Made by a program: the position numbers and the translations under genes | DNA from: DATFEN01 sp035691285 | GTDB taxonomy: Bacteria > Acidobacteriota > Vicinamibacteria > Fen-336 | Length of the DNA stretch: 41,993 nucleotides | Assembly: GCA_035691285.1 (NCBI GenBank) | Contig: DASSJI010000207.1 | Location: 1-41,993, forward strand | Direction of reading: 5' to 3' | Part shown: in pieces, positions 1 through 8,678 of the stretch | Layout of the letters: every line of letters starts with the position of its first letter | How positions within the stretch are numbered: position 1 is the stretch's first letter | Notes under the pieces: model-generated | What the model was told of the DNA's origin: nothing | Database searches by the model: none | What the model saw: only the letters and a program-made list of their open reading frames with translations

Positions 1-1097
1 TGGGCTTCGCGACGTTCGTGATCGTCGCGGTCGGCGCCTTCCGGCGCGAGGACGCCGATACCGCGCGGAGGCAGGGCGAAGCGGGCGGGTACGCGCTCTA
101 CGCGTGGTCGCTGCTGCCCGTGCACCACGACCCCGGCTCCGCCGAGGGCCGAGCGACGCTCGGGCTGGCGCCGGAGGAGCTCGAGGGCGTCGCGATCAGC
201 CGCTTCCGCGCGAGTCGCGGCGACGACGCGAGCTGCCTCAACCTTCACCGTCCGCGGCGTCCGACGATCCTCGCTCCGGAGCCCGCGTTCCTCGCGGAGG
301 GCCGCTTCGCCTTCCAGGCGTCCCTCGCCGAGACGCCTGCCGAGCACCGGAACCCCTGGCTGCTGCTCGAGCGCGATCCCCAGGACGGCGCGATCCCGGC
401 GATCGCCGACGCCAGCTCGCTCGCCTACGCTCTCCACAGGAAGCTCGGCGACGTGATGGAGCTTCCCGAAGCGGGCGTCCGCCTGCGCTTCGTCGGCGCG
501 CTCGAGCCGGGGCTGCTTCAGGGCGAGGTCCTGGTGGGGGAGCGAGCCTTCCTGCGCGCCTTTCCACACGAGAGCGGCTACCGCTTCTTCCTGGTCGGGG
601 CTCCGGCCGGACGCGCCGACTCCGTCGCGCTGCATCTCGAGCAGCGCCTGGCCGCCTTCGGCTTCGACGCTGCCGCGACGGCCGCGCGCCTCGCGGCCTT
701 CCACCGCGTCGAGAACACCTATATCGCCACGTTCCAGGCCCTGGGAGCGCTGGGCCTGCTGCTCGGCATCGTGGGCCTAGCCAGCGTCCTGATCCGCAAC
801 GCGCTGGAGCAGCGGCGCGAGCTCGCGCTGCTGCGCGCCGTCGGCTACGAGGACCGCCACCTCCTGCAGTTGCTGCTCGCCGAGAACGGCCTCGTCGTCC
901 TGCTGGGCCTGGCCGCCGGCGTGCTGCCGGCGCTCGTCGCGATCGCGCCGGCGCCGCACGGCCAGCGTGGCGCGGTTCCCCTCGCGCTCGTCGCTATCCT
1001 GGGCGTCGTCGTCGCGTGCACCGGTGGCCTGGTGTCCTGGCTCGCCGCCGTCTACATCCGGCGCTTGCCGCTGCTGGCGTCGCTGCGGGCAGAATAG
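1..1097 (+). CDS. ABC transporter permease, FtsX/MacB type (5' end outside window)
   Basis: The reading frame is open from the window edge (first full codon at 3), and its first residues look like the end of a membrane helix followed by a basic residue, so the true start lies upstream. About 200 residues of soluble, periplasmic-type sequence follow. The last 130 residues then give three hydrophobic segments in the FtsX layout: a helix around GALGLLLGIVGLASVLIRN, the cytoplasmic loop with ELALLRAVGY that normally contacts the ATPase, and two further helices. This is the C-terminal FtsX domain of a MacB/LolC-like permease, an inner-membrane protein that works with an ABC ATPase to export or extract lipoproteins, peptides or drugs. 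No ATPase gene is visible here; it may lie upstream. Propeller gene P1 starts 5 bp downstream, so the two are probably co-transcribed. The family call is secure; the substrate is unknown. Confidence 0.85.
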   Translation, partial: GFATFVIVAVGAFRREDADTARRQGEAGGYALYAWSLLPVHHDPGSAEGRATLGLAPEELEGVAISRFRASRGDDASCLNLHRPRRPTILAPEPAFLAEGRFAFQASLAETPAEHRNPWLLLERDPQDGAIPAIADASSLAYALHRKLGDVMELPEAGVRLRFVGALEPGLLQGEVLVGERAFLRAFPHESGYRFFLVGAPAGRADSVALHLEQRLAAFGFDAAATAARLAAFHRVENTYIATFQALGALGLLLGIVGLASVLIRNALEQRRELALLRAVGYEDRHLLQLLLAENGLVVLLGLAAGVLPALVAIAPAPHGQRGAVPLALVAILGVVVACTGGLVSWLAAVYIRRLPLLASLRAE

Positions 1098-1102
1098 GAG
1101 CC

Positions 1103-2320
1103 GTGACGCGCACCGCCCCCGTCTTGCTGTTGCTGGTGATGCCGGCTCACGGGCTCGACTGGCCGCAATGGCGCGGCCCCGCACGCGACGGCCACAGCAC
1201 GGACTTGGCCCCGCGGGCGTCGTGGCCGCCCGCCCTGAAGCCAGCCTGGAAGGTCGCGGTGGGCGCCGGGTATGCGTCCCCCGTGCTCGTCGGCGACCGC
1301 GTGTTCGTCTTCGCCCGCGAGGGGGACGAAGAGGTCGTCCAGAGCCTCGAGCTCGCTAGCGGCCGGCGCGTGTGGCGCGCGGCCTACCCGGCGCCCTACG
1401 TGGTCAACTCCGCGGCGGCCAGCCACGGCAGCGGGCCCAAGTCAACGCCCGTGGTGGCGGGAGGCCGCGTCTTCACGTTCGGGATCGGCGGCGTCCTCTC
1501 GTGCCTCGACGCCGCGAGCGGCCGCGTCATCTGGCGCAAGGACTTCGGAGGCCAATCCCGCGGCGCAGCGCCCCTCTACGGCGTGGCGATGTCGCCGGTC
1601 GTGTCGGACGGCCTGCTGGTCGCCCACGTCGGCGGGGAGGAGGGGGGCGCGCTCACGGCCTTCGACGCCGCGACCGGCGCGGTGCGCTGGGCCTGGAAGG
1701 GAGACGGGCCAGGCTATGCCTCGCCCGTGGTGGCGGAGATCGCGGGCGTCCGCCAGGTCGTCACTCTCAGCGAGTCGAGCATCGTGAGCGTGTCCGCGGC
1801 GAAGGGAGAGCAGCTCTGGAAGGTGCCCTTCACCACCGCCTATGCGCAGAACGCCGTGACCCCGGTCGTGAACGGCGACGCGGTGATCTACTCGGGGCTC
1901 GACCAGCCCGTGCGCGCCGTCCGCATCGTCCGTCGCGGCGCCGGCCTCGATCCGCAGCCGCTGTGGGAGAACACCGAGGTGGCCGCCTACATGAGCACGC
2001 CCGTCCTCGCGGCGGGGCGCCTCTACGGTCTCTCGCACCGGAAGAGGGGCCAGTTCTTCAGCCTCGACGCCGCGACGGGGCGCACCGTGTGGCTGTCGCC
2101 GGGCCGCGCCGGGGAGAACGCCGCCATCGTCGCCGGCGGCGGCATGCTGTTCCTGCTCACGACCGACGGCGAGCTGATCGCCCTTTCGCAGGGCGCCGCC
2201 TCCTTCGCGCCCCTTGCACGCTACACCGTCGCGCCCAGCTCCACCTGGGCCCATCCGGTGATCCTCGACGCCGGCGTCGTGGTGAAGGACGCCGACAGCC
2301 TTGCGTTCCTGCGTTTCTGA
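1103..2320 (+). CDS. Secreted PQQ-like beta-propeller protein (P1)
   Basis: This is a 405-residue protein with a short signal peptide (about residues 1-17) followed at once by the motif DWPQWRGP. The rest consists of PQQ-type blades with tryptophan-docking ends such as AASGRVIW, DAATGAVRW and AAKGEQLW. The C-terminal blade (STWAHPVI) resembles the one in P3. The GTG start at 1103 was chosen because it follows GGAG by a few bases, begins the signal peptide and lies 5 bp after the permease stop; the frame stays open far upstream but that part reads as GC-rich shadow. Proteins of this type are common in Acidobacteriota and Planctomycetes and resemble BamB-like or quinoprotein propellers. I see no dehydrogenase active site, so a binding or scaffold role in the periplasm or at the surface is inferred. 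Function unknown. Confidence 0.85.
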   Translation: MTRTAPVLLLLVMPAHGLDWPQWRGPARDGHSTDLAPRASWPPALKPAWKVAVGAGYASPVLVGDRVFVFAREGDEEVVQSLELASGRRVWRAAYPAPYVVNSAAASHGSGPKSTPVVAGGRVFTFGIGGVLSCLDAASGRVIWRKDFGGQSRGAAPLYGVAMSPVVSDGLLVAHVGGEEGGALTAFDAATGAVRWAWKGDGPGYASPVVAEIAGVRQVVTLSESSIVSVSAAKGEQLWKVPFTTAYAQNAVTPVVNGDAVIYSGLDQPVRAVRIVRRGAGLDPQPLWENTEVAAYMSTPVLAAGRLYGLSHRKRGQFFSLDAATGRTVWLSPGRAGENAAIVAGGGMLFLLTTDGELIALSQGAASFAPLARYTVAPSSTWAHPVILDAGVVVKDADSLAFLRF

Positions 2321-2341
2321 CGGACTCGAAAAGGAGCCGAC

Positions 2342-2791
2342 ATGAGCTGGATCGCGTTCGTCCTGGGCGCCGTGGTCTCGTGGGGGCTCTACGGTCCCGC
2401 GCTGCACCGGGGGCAGGTCGCGCTCGGCCACCCGCTGCGCGCGCTCTTGTGCGTCGGCGCCGCCTACTTCCTGATCGGCGTCCTCGTGCCGCTGGCGGCC
2501 CTGTCTGCGCAGGGGCAGCTCGGTGGGTTCACCCGCGGTGGCGTCGCGGCCGCGACCTTCGCCGGGGCCCTGGGCGCCCTGGGCGCGGTGTGCATCATCT
2601 GGGCGTTCCGCTCGGGCGGATCGCCGCTCTACGTCATGCCGCTCGTGTTCGCCGGCGCGCCGGTCGTCAACGTGCTCTTCACGCTGTGGCAGCACCCGCC
2701 GCGAACCGCCCCGAGCCCGCTCTTGTACCTGGGGTTCGTCCTCGCCGCGCTGGGCGGCTACCTGGTGCTGCACTACAAGCCGCAAGCCTGA
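2342..2791 (+). CDS. Small multi-span membrane protein, EamA/DMT-like half-unit
   Basis: This is a 149-residue hydrophobic protein with about five predicted helices (roughly residues 3-20, 35-55, 67-90, 95-116 and 126-145) and a short basic C-terminus. Glycine- and alanine-rich helices and the closing segment LGFVLAALGGYLVL resemble a single EamA repeat of the drug/metabolite transporter superfamily, which normally has ten helices from two repeats. A half-sized protein would have to dimerise. The ATG at 2342 follows AAAAGGAG with good spacing. The gene lies 21 bp after P1 on the same strand, so it is probably the last gene of the permease-P1 unit. Its end faces the end of the amidohydrolase gene 14 bp away. 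The membrane location is well supported, the EamA link is moderate and the substrate is unknown. Confidence 0.75.
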   Translation: MSWIAFVLGAVVSWGLYGPALHRGQVALGHPLRALLCVGAAYFLIGVLVPLAALSAQGQLGGFTRGGVAAATFAGALGALGAVCIIWAFRSGGSPLYVMPLVFAGAPVVNVLFTLWQHPPRTAPSPLLYLGFVLAALGGYLVLHYKPQA

Positions 2792-2805
2792 GGCGCCCCG
2801 GGGCG

Positions 2806-4056
2806 TCAGCGCTTGAACGCGACGCCCTCCTTCATCACGAACACGGGCGACTCGAGCGTGCGGACGTTCTCGAGCGGGTTGCCCGGGACCGCGATCACGT
2901 CGCCCGCGTAGCCCGCCTCCAGCCGGCCCAGCCGCTTCTCCTGGCGGAGCAGCCGCGCGGCAACCAGGGTGGCCGAGCGGATCGCGTCCAGCGGCGTCAT
3001 GCCCGCCTCGACATACATGGCGAACTGCCTGCCGTTGATGCCGTGCGGCTGCACGCCCGCGTCGGTGCCGTACGCGACGGGCACGCCCGCCTTGATGGCC
3101 TTGCGCAGGCTCTCCACCTTGAGCGCATACAGCTCGCGGCTCTTGCGCAGCTGGTAGTCCTGGTAGCCACCGGCGGCGCCGCGCTCCAGCATGTACGCGT
3201 TGCTCTGCGGGTTGGAGACGATGAAGGTACCCTTCTCCTTCAGGGCCAAGAGCGCCTCGTCGTCGATCATGGAGGCATGCTCGATGGAGCGCACGCCCGC
3301 CCGCGCCGCGCGGATGATGCCTGCGGCGCCATGCGCGTGCGCGGCCACGTCCCGTCCCTTGGCCGCTGCGCTCTCGACGGCAGCTCGCAGCTCCTCTTCC
3401 GTGTAGTCGGCGTTGCGGGGGTCGGTGCCGGCCGAGCCGACGCCGCCCGTGGCCAGCACCTTGATCCAGTCGGCGCCGTACTTGATGTTCTCGCGGACCT
3501 TGCGCCGGACCTCGTCCGGCCCGTCGGCGATCGCGGAGTAGCGCCGCACGACGACGTCGAAGGGGATGTCGTTGCGGTCGCCGTGCCCGCCGGTGGCGGA
3601 GAGCGACGCCGTGGCCACGAACATGCGGGGGCCGGGCACGCGCCCGGCGGCGATGGCGTCACGCAGCGCCACGTCCGCGAAGTCACGCGAGCCCAGATCG
3701 CGTACGGTCGTGAAGCCGACCTCCAGCGTCTTGCGGGCGTTGGCCACGCCCTCGATGGCCGCCCGGGCCGTCGTCTCGCGCAGCCGGTCGTAGGGCGTCT
3801 CCTCCTCGCCGCCGATCAGGTGCGTGTGTGAGTCGATGAGGCCCGGCAGCAGGGTCACGTCCCCCAGGTCGTGGGTGACCGCCTCGCCGGGCTTGCGGGC
3901 TCCCACCGCCGTGATGACGCCCCGCTCGATCCGCACCACCACGTTCTCGAGCATCTTCCCGCTCTCCACGTCGAGCGCGCGGCGCGCGGCCACGGTCGCG
4001 TTCTGCGCGGCCGCGGCCGCGGGAAGGAGGAAAACCAGCGCGGCGGTCCACTTCAT
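2806..4056 (-). CDS. Secreted metal-dependent amidohydrolase (imidazolonepropionase/prolidase-like)
   Basis: This 416-residue protein has a clear signal peptide (residues 1-18, ending AAAAAQ), so it acts outside the cytoplasm. Amidohydrolase hallmarks occur in order: the metal-binding H-x-H in LPGLIDSHTHL (His77, His79), a lysine in DWIKVLATGG that could be the bridging carbamylated residue, histidines in AHAHG and SIEHASM, and the catalytic-type aspartate in YGTDAG. The C-terminus returns to the small beta domain (AGYAGDVIAVPGNPLENV). Relatives hydrolyse amide or peptide bonds such as Xaa-Pro dipeptides; the substrate here is not determined. The ATG at 4056 follows AAAGGA by about 8 bases. 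The gene lies 88 bp after the TonB-dependent receptor on the same strand, and that gap holds its own -10-like element inside a hairpin (4082-4098). Together they suggest uptake and breakdown of peptides or related compounds. Confidence 0.9.
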   Translation of the reverse strand: MKWTAALVFLLPAAAAAQNATVAARRALDVESGKMLENVVVRIERGVITAVGARKPGEAVTHDLGDVTLLPGLIDSHTHLIGGEEETPYDRLRETTARAAIEGVANARKTLEVGFTTVRDLGSRDFADVALRDAIAAGRVPGPRMFVATASLSATGGHGDRNDIPFDVVVRRYSAIADGPDEVRRKVRENIKYGADWIKVLATGGVGSAGTDPRNADYTEEELRAAVESAAAKGRDVAAHAHGAAGIIRAARAGVRSIEHASMIDDEALLALKEKGTFIVSNPQSNAYMLERGAAGGYQDYQLRKSRELYALKVESLRKAIKAGVPVAYGTDAGVQPHGINGRQFAMYVEAGMTPLDAIRSATLVAARLLRQEKRLGRLEAGYAGDVIAVPGNPLENVRTLESPVFVMKEGVAFKR

Positions 4057-4081
4057 GATCGCGTCCTTTCGCCGTGAGGAG

Positions 4082-4098
4082 CCGCGATCATATCGCGG
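4082..4098 (-). promoter_or_regulatory. Perfect inverted repeat containing a -10-like hexamer, upstream of the amidohydrolase
   Basis: CCGCGAT and ATCGCGG form a perfect 7-bp stem around a 3-base loop. Read on the minus strand, the centre spells TATGAT (4087-4092), a good -10 hexamer about 30 bases before the amidohydrolase ATG. I see no convincing -35 box. The symmetry across a -10 element fits an operator where a repressor could block polymerase, but a processing hairpin between the two genes is equally possible. Confidence 0.4.
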
Positions 4099-4144
4099 GG
4101 ACGAGCCCAGCCACGGCCGCGCCGCGGGCCGGCCATGCTGCCCC

Positions 4145-7100
4145 TCAGAACTGGACGCGCAGCCCGAGCTGGATCTGCCGCGCCGCGGTCGTGGTCGAGC
4201 GGATGCGTCCGAGCGTCGGCAGCGGCGCCTCGCCGTCCCTCAGTCCCGCGAAGGCCGTGAGGCTCGGGATCCCGAAGTTGGCCCGATTCAGGACGTTGAA
4301 GGCCTCGATCCGGAGCTCGGCGCGGCCCTGGGAGCCGAAGCGCGACCACGGGATGCGCTTGACGAGGGCCACGTCGATCGTCCGAAGGTTCGGGCCCGTG
4401 AGCGCCCCGCGGCCGAGGTTGCCGTACGTTCCAGCCGGCTGCAGCACGAACGCGGCCGGGTCGAACCATTGGTCTGGATCCCCGGTGACGGCGCTCGCCG
4501 GCGTGTAGCCGCCCGCCAGGCTCGGCCGATCGAACCCCTGACCCGGGCCGATCGAGGGCGACCAGCGCGACCGGGAACGGTTGGCCTGCACGAAGAGCGT
4601 GAGGGGCGGTCCGGAGCGCATCTGGCCGATCGCCGCGACTTGCCAGTCGGCGAACAGGGCGCGGGCGAGGCCGTTCGAGCCGCGCGCGAAGGGCAGCTCG
4701 TAGCTCACGTTCCACACCCAGTTGTGGGTCGCGTCGTAGTCCGCGGGGCCCTTGTTGTAGTCGGGCTGGCCGGCCTCCGGGAACCACGAGACCGTTCCGT
4801 TCGTGGCGTCGGAGAGGAAGGTCGAGGCCTGGGTGGTGTCGATGTTGCGTGACCACGTGTAGGACGACTGGAAGCTCAGGCCGTTGGTTGCCGCGCGCCG
4901 CACCTCGAAGACGAGCGCGTTGTACCAGGAGCGCCCATCGCTGCTCTTGAGCTCGATGGTCGAGAAGGCGGCGTTGGGCCGAGCCGCCGTGGGCGGGTGG
5001 AACGGCGTCCCGTCCGGGAGCGTCACCGGCTGAGGGACGTTGGCGTCCGTGTTGCGGAGCAGGTGGTGGCCGCGGGCGCCCGCATAGCCCAGGCTGACCA
5101 CGAAGCGCGCCGGCAGCTCGCGCTGCGCGCCGAGGTGGAAGACGTGCACCCGCGGTACATCGAGGTCGTACTGGATGGGCCGGATGGCCAGCGCGCCGAG
5201 CTGCGAAAAGTCCGGGTGCGGGAAGGCCGGGTTGGCGATCACCGGGCGCGGCGTGGCCGGGGGGTTCGTCACGGTCACGATCAGGTTCTGATGGCTGTTG
5301 GTGTTGTAGTAGAGCCCGTAGCCGCCTCGAAGCGCGGTGCGGGCGTCCCCCGACACGTCCCACACGAAGCCGGCCCGTGGCGAGACGCTCGGCCCGGGGT
5401 TCTCGTAGAGGGGTCCGACCGTCACCTGGGGATCCATGAGGTCCGGCAGCGAGACGTCGCGTGGATCGACGGGCACCGTCGCGTACTCCACGCGCACGCC
5501 CACGTTCAGCGTGAGGTTGCGCGCCACGCGGAAGTCGTCCTGCAGGTAGCCGCCGAGGAGCGTGAAGCGCCAGCGCCGCTCGAAGTCCGCCTCGGGCGTC
5601 AGCCCGATGAAGCGCAGCGGCCGGTTGCGCAGGAATGTCTCGAGGCCCGGGAACGTGAAGATGCCGAGGCTGAACGTCGGGTTGAACATGTCGTCGCGGT
5701 AGCGCTCGACGAGCAGCCCTGACTTCAGCAGGTGGCGGCCGCGGCTCTGGACGAGGTCAGCGTGGAGCGCGAAGACCTCCTGGCGCAGGGACACGTCGGC
5801 CGAGGCCTGCGGCCCGAAGCGCGGGATGCCGCCGATGTCGATGTCGCCCAGGGACGGGCGTCCCACGACGAACGGGTCGAGGGGGCGGGACGTGTTCGCC
5901 TCGACCGCCTGGCCGATCTGCGTCCGCGAGTAGCCCAGGCGCAGCGTGGCGAGGGTGCGCTGCGACGCGAAGCGGCGGTACTCGGCGGTCGCGAACTGGT
6001 TCTTCGACTTGAACGTGCGGGGGAACTGCGGGAAGTCCGTCGGGAGGAACTGGTCGGCCTGGTCGAAGGTGTAGCGCACGAAGAGCTGGTCGTTCTCGCG
6101 CAGGTGCTGGTCCAGTCGCACCTGGAAGTAGTCCTGGTCGATCGTCTGCACGAACGGGAAGCTGAACTCGGCGAGACCCCCGCCCAGCTCCTCGCCGTTG
6201 GGCAGCGGGTACTCGTCGAGGTAGGGCTGCACGGCGGGGCTGACGGGGATCACCAGGGTGGCGCCGGGCTGGGCCGGGTTCGGGATGATCCCTTGCCGCG
6301 CCTGGACGTTCGGCACCACGGTCTGGATGGTGCGCCCGAGGCGTTCCCGGAGCCCCTCGTATCCCACGAAGAAGAAGGTGCGGTCGCGGCGCAGCGGGCC
6401 GCCCAGCGTGAAGCCGAACTGGTCGCGCCGGAAGTCGGGCTTCTCGCCGACGTCGAAGAAGTTCCTCGCGTCCAGGGCGTCGTCGCGGTGGTACTCGAAG
6501 ACGCTGCCGTGGAAGGCGTTTCCGCCCGACTTGGTGAGGACGTTGACCTGGCCGCCGGAGTTGCGGCCGAACTCGGCGCCGTAGGCGTTCGCTTCGACCC
6601 GGAACTCGCGGACGGTCTCGGTGCCCAGCGCGGTGCTGGCGGCGCTGCCCGCGGGCCCGTTGGTGAAATCGTTCATGAGCGTGCCGTCGAGCAGGTACGC
6701 GTTCGAGCGCGGATCCTGGCCGTTGACGCTGGCCGCGAGGCCGTGCGCCACGACCGAGCCTCCGTCGCGGTGCGGGAAGGCGACGACGCCCGGCTGGAGG
6801 AAGGCCAGGTCCGTGTAGTTGCGGCCGTTCAGGGGCAGGTCGCGGATCGCCTGCTCGGAGACCAGGTAGCCCAGCTCGCTCGAGCGAACGTTCACGCCCG
6901 TCGCATCGGCCACGATGGTGATCTCCTCGTGGGCCGCGCCGACGTCCAGCCGCAGCGTGACGGCGAGAGGCGCGCCCAGGTCGAGCTGGAGCCCGCGGCG
7001 CAGCAGGGGGCGGTAGCCCTGGAGCTCGGCCCGGACCTCGTAGCTCCCGACGGGCAGGCCGGTGAACGCGTAGCGCCCCTGAGCGTCGGTGGTTGCCGTT

Positions 7101-7279
7101 CGGACGAGCCCGCTCTCGACGTGCACGAGGCGGAGCTGGACGCCCGCCAGGGGCGCCGTCGAGGCGTCCTGCACCTCCCCGAACAGCGAGCCCGTCGTGG
7201 ACTGGGCCTCGGCCCACGCCCCCCCGAGGAGCCAGAGCCCGGCGGCGATCGTCTGCTTCAGCCGCGCCATCCCGATCAC
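4145..7279 (-). CDS. TonB-dependent outer-membrane receptor, Oar-like with carboxypeptidase-regulatory-like domain
   Basis: This is a 1044-residue outer-membrane protein. Residues 1-26 are a signal peptide. About 28-115 form a carboxypeptidase-regulatory-like (CarboxypepD_reg) domain with the typical DAQGRYAFTGLPVGSYEV. A plug domain follows (DLPLNGRNYTDLAFLQPGV), then a long beta-barrel rich in aromatic and polar strands, ending in VQF with the terminal phenylalanine recognised by the Bam machinery. This is the architecture of the large Oar-type receptors that acidobacteria use for TonB-driven uptake of oligomers; the ligand is not predictable. The start is uncertain: GTG at 7279 lies 9 bases after a TAGAAT -10 hexamer, which suits a nearly leaderless message and also has GAGG 5 bases upstream, while ATG at 7270 would remove three residues. 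The secreted amidohydrolase follows 88 bp downstream on the same strand. Confidence 0.93.
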   Translation of the reverse strand: MIGMARLKQTIAAGLWLLGGAWAEAQSTTGSLFGEVQDASTAPLAGVQLRLVHVESGLVRTATTDAQGRYAFTGLPVGSYEVRAELQGYRPLLRRGLQLDLGAPLAVTLRLDVGAAHEEITIVADATGVNVRSSELGYLVSEQAIRDLPLNGRNYTDLAFLQPGVVAFPHRDGGSVVAHGLAASVNGQDPRSNAYLLDGTLMNDFTNGPAGSAASTALGTETVREFRVEANAYGAEFGRNSGGQVNVLTKSGGNAFHGSVFEYHRDDALDARNFFDVGEKPDFRRDQFGFTLGGPLRRDRTFFFVGYEGLRERLGRTIQTVVPNVQARQGIIPNPAQPGATLVIPVSPAVQPYLDEYPLPNGEELGGGLAEFSFPFVQTIDQDYFQVRLDQHLRENDQLFVRYTFDQADQFLPTDFPQFPRTFKSKNQFATAEYRRFASQRTLATLRLGYSRTQIGQAVEANTSRPLDPFVVGRPSLGDIDIGGIPRFGPQASADVSLRQEVFALHADLVQSRGRHLLKSGLLVERYRDDMFNPTFSLGIFTFPGLETFLRNRPLRFIGLTPEADFERRWRFTLLGGYLQDDFRVARNLTLNVGVRVEYATVPVDPRDVSLPDLMDPQVTVGPLYENPGPSVSPRAGFVWDVSGDARTALRGGYGLYYNTNSHQNLIVTVTNPPATPRPVIANPAFPHPDFSQLGALAIRPIQYDLDVPRVHVFHLGAQRELPARFVVSLGYAGARGHHLLRNTDANVPQPVTLPDGTPFHPPTAARPNAAFSTIELKSSDGRSWYNALVFEVRRAATNGLSFQSSYTWSRNIDTTQASTFLSDATNGTVSWFPEAGQPDYNKGPADYDATHNWVWNVSYELPFARGSNGLARALFADWQVAAIGQMRSGPPLTLFVQANRSRSRWSPSIGPGQGFDRPSLAGGYTPASAVTGDPDQWFDPAAFVLQPAGTYGNLGRGALTGPNLRTIDVALVKRIPWSRFGSQGRAELRIEAFNVLNRANFGIPSLTAFAGLRDGEAPLPTLGRIRSTTTAARQIQLGLRVQF

Positions 7280-7288
7280 CGTGCCTCG

Positions 7289-7294
7289 ATTCTA
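7289..7294 (-). promoter_or_regulatory. -10 hexamer (TAGAAT) for the TonB-dependent receptor
   Basis: On the minus strand, TAGAAT lies 9 bases before the GTG start of the receptor gene. No good -35 box is seen at 16-18 bases. The position predicts a transcript starting within a few bases of the start codon. Confidence 0.45.
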
Positions 7295-7338
7295 CGTGGC
7301 ATACGGCGCCAGCGTCCGGGAGGCGCTGTTAAGAATCG

Positions 7339-7366
7339 TCAACACGCGCCGCGCCGGCGTTATCCT
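7339..7366 (+). promoter_or_regulatory. Possible promoter of propeller P2
   Basis: TCAACA (7339-7344) and TATCCT (7361-7366) are separated by 16 bases. They precede the P2 GTG start by 22 bases, with a GAGGAG Shine-Dalgarno in between. The -35 match is only partial, so this is a tentative call. Confidence 0.35.
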
Positions 7367-7388
7367 GTGGTGAACGAGGAGAGCGCTC

Positions 7389-8672
7389 GTGCACTACCAG
7401 CCCAGGTGGATCGTGGCCGGTCTCGTCGCCTGCATGGCGCCGCTGGCGGAGGCGACGGACTGGCCGCAGTGGCGGGGGCCGCGCGGCACCGGCGAGAGCG
7501 CGGTGCGGGACCTTCCCGTGCGCTGGTCGCGCCAGGAGAACGTCGCCTGGTCCCTTCCGCTCCCGAGCGGCAGCGGCTCCACGCCCGTGGTCAGCGGAGA
7601 GCGGATCTTCCTGGGCACCGTCGCAGCCGGCCAGGTCGAGCTCTGGTGCGTCGAGCGTCGCACCGGGGCCGTGCGCTGGCGGCGTCCGCTGGGCTCGGCG
7701 GCGGGCCACACGCACCAGAAGCACAACATGTCCTCGCCTTCGCCTGTGGCCGACGGCGGCCGCGTCTACGCCATGACTGGCAACGGCGTGCTCAAGGCCT
7801 TCGACGTGGAGGGCCGCGAGCTGTGGTCGCGGGACATCCAGGCCGACTACGGCCGCTTCGGGCTGAACTGGGGTTACGGGAGCTCGCCCCTCCTGTGGGG
7901 GGACACCCTCTACGTCCAGGTCCTCCACGGCATGAAGACCGACGATCCGTCGTACCTCCTGGGGCTGGACGCGGCCAACGGGCGCAGCCGCTTCCGCGTC
8001 GAGCGCCCCACGGCCGCGGTCCACGAGTCGCCCGACTCCTACTCGACGCCGGCCGTGGCGCGCCGCGGCGGCGAGGCCGAGATCGTCGTCACGGGAGGCG
8101 ACGTGGTCACGGGCCACGACCCGAAGACCGGTCGCGAGCTGTGGCGGGCAGGCGGGCTCAACCCGGGCAACGACGGCGCCTACCGGATCGTGGCCTCGCC
8201 GGTGGCGGTCGGCGACGTGGTGATCGCGCCCACGCGGATCCGGCCGATGCTGGCCCTCAAGGCCTTTGGACGGGGCGACGTCACGGCGAGCCAGGGCCTC
8301 TGGTCCTTCGACCACGGCCCGGACGTGCCGACGCCGGCCACCGACGGCCGGTACCTCTACGTGGTCACCGACCGCGGCATGCTCTACTGCCTCGACTTCG
8401 CGACGGGCAGGGCGCTCTACGGACCGCAGCGGCTGCGGGCTGCGACCTACAGCGCGTCGCCGCTGCTGGCCGACGGCAAGCTCTACGCCATCAGCGAGGA
8501 GGGCGTCACGAGCGTCGTCAAGGCGGGGCCGGCCTATGAGCTCCTGGCCGAGAACGCGCTGGACGGCTACACGCTCAGCTCGCCGCTGGCCGCCCACGGC
8601 CAGCTCTACATCCGCACCCAGCACGCGCTGTACTGCATCGGCAAGGGCGTCGCCGCGGCCACGTTCCGCTGA
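7389..8672 (+). CDS. Secreted PQQ-like beta-propeller protein (P2)
   Basis: This 427-residue protein has a signal peptide (about residues 1-22, ending LAEA), then TDWPQWRGP. Blade repeats follow, with docking motifs such as VERRTGAVRW, DPKTGRELW and DFATGRALY. Like P4 and P8 it has a basic/histidine stretch (HTHQKH) just before SSPSPVADG, and it ends with the module LYAISEEGVTSVVKAGP followed by a final strand LYCIG, so these three form one subfamily. The GTG start at 7389 has a good GAGGAG Shine-Dalgarno. The gene is divergent from the TonB-dependent receptor, whose start is 109 bp away, and converges on P3 with 6 bp between stop codons. A secreted or periplasmic binding propeller is the safest description; enzymatic activity is not evident. 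Confidence 0.87.
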   Translation: MHYQPRWIVAGLVACMAPLAEATDWPQWRGPRGTGESAVRDLPVRWSRQENVAWSLPLPSGSGSTPVVSGERIFLGTVAAGQVELWCVERRTGAVRWRRPLGSAAGHTHQKHNMSSPSPVADGGRVYAMTGNGVLKAFDVEGRELWSRDIQADYGRFGLNWGYGSSPLLWGDTLYVQVLHGMKTDDPSYLLGLDAANGRSRFRVERPTAAVHESPDSYSTPAVARRGGEAEIVVTGGDVVTGHDPKTGRELWRAGGLNPGNDGAYRIVASPVAVGDVVIAPTRIRPMLALKAFGRGDVTASQGLWSFDHGPDVPTPATDGRYLYVVTDRGMLYCLDFATGRALYGPQRLRAATYSASPLLADGKLYAISEEGVTSVVKAGPAYELLAENALDGYTLSSPLAAHGQLYIRTQHALYCIGKGVAAATFR

Positions 8673-8678
8673 CGCCGG

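Noticed and set aside
1103..2320. Calling the propellers PQQ-dependent alcohol or glucose dehydrogenases
   Set aside because: They show PQQ-type blade repeats but none of the dehydrogenase signatures I would expect (vicinal cysteine ring, conserved calcium-site and catalytic aspartate context), and most are too short.
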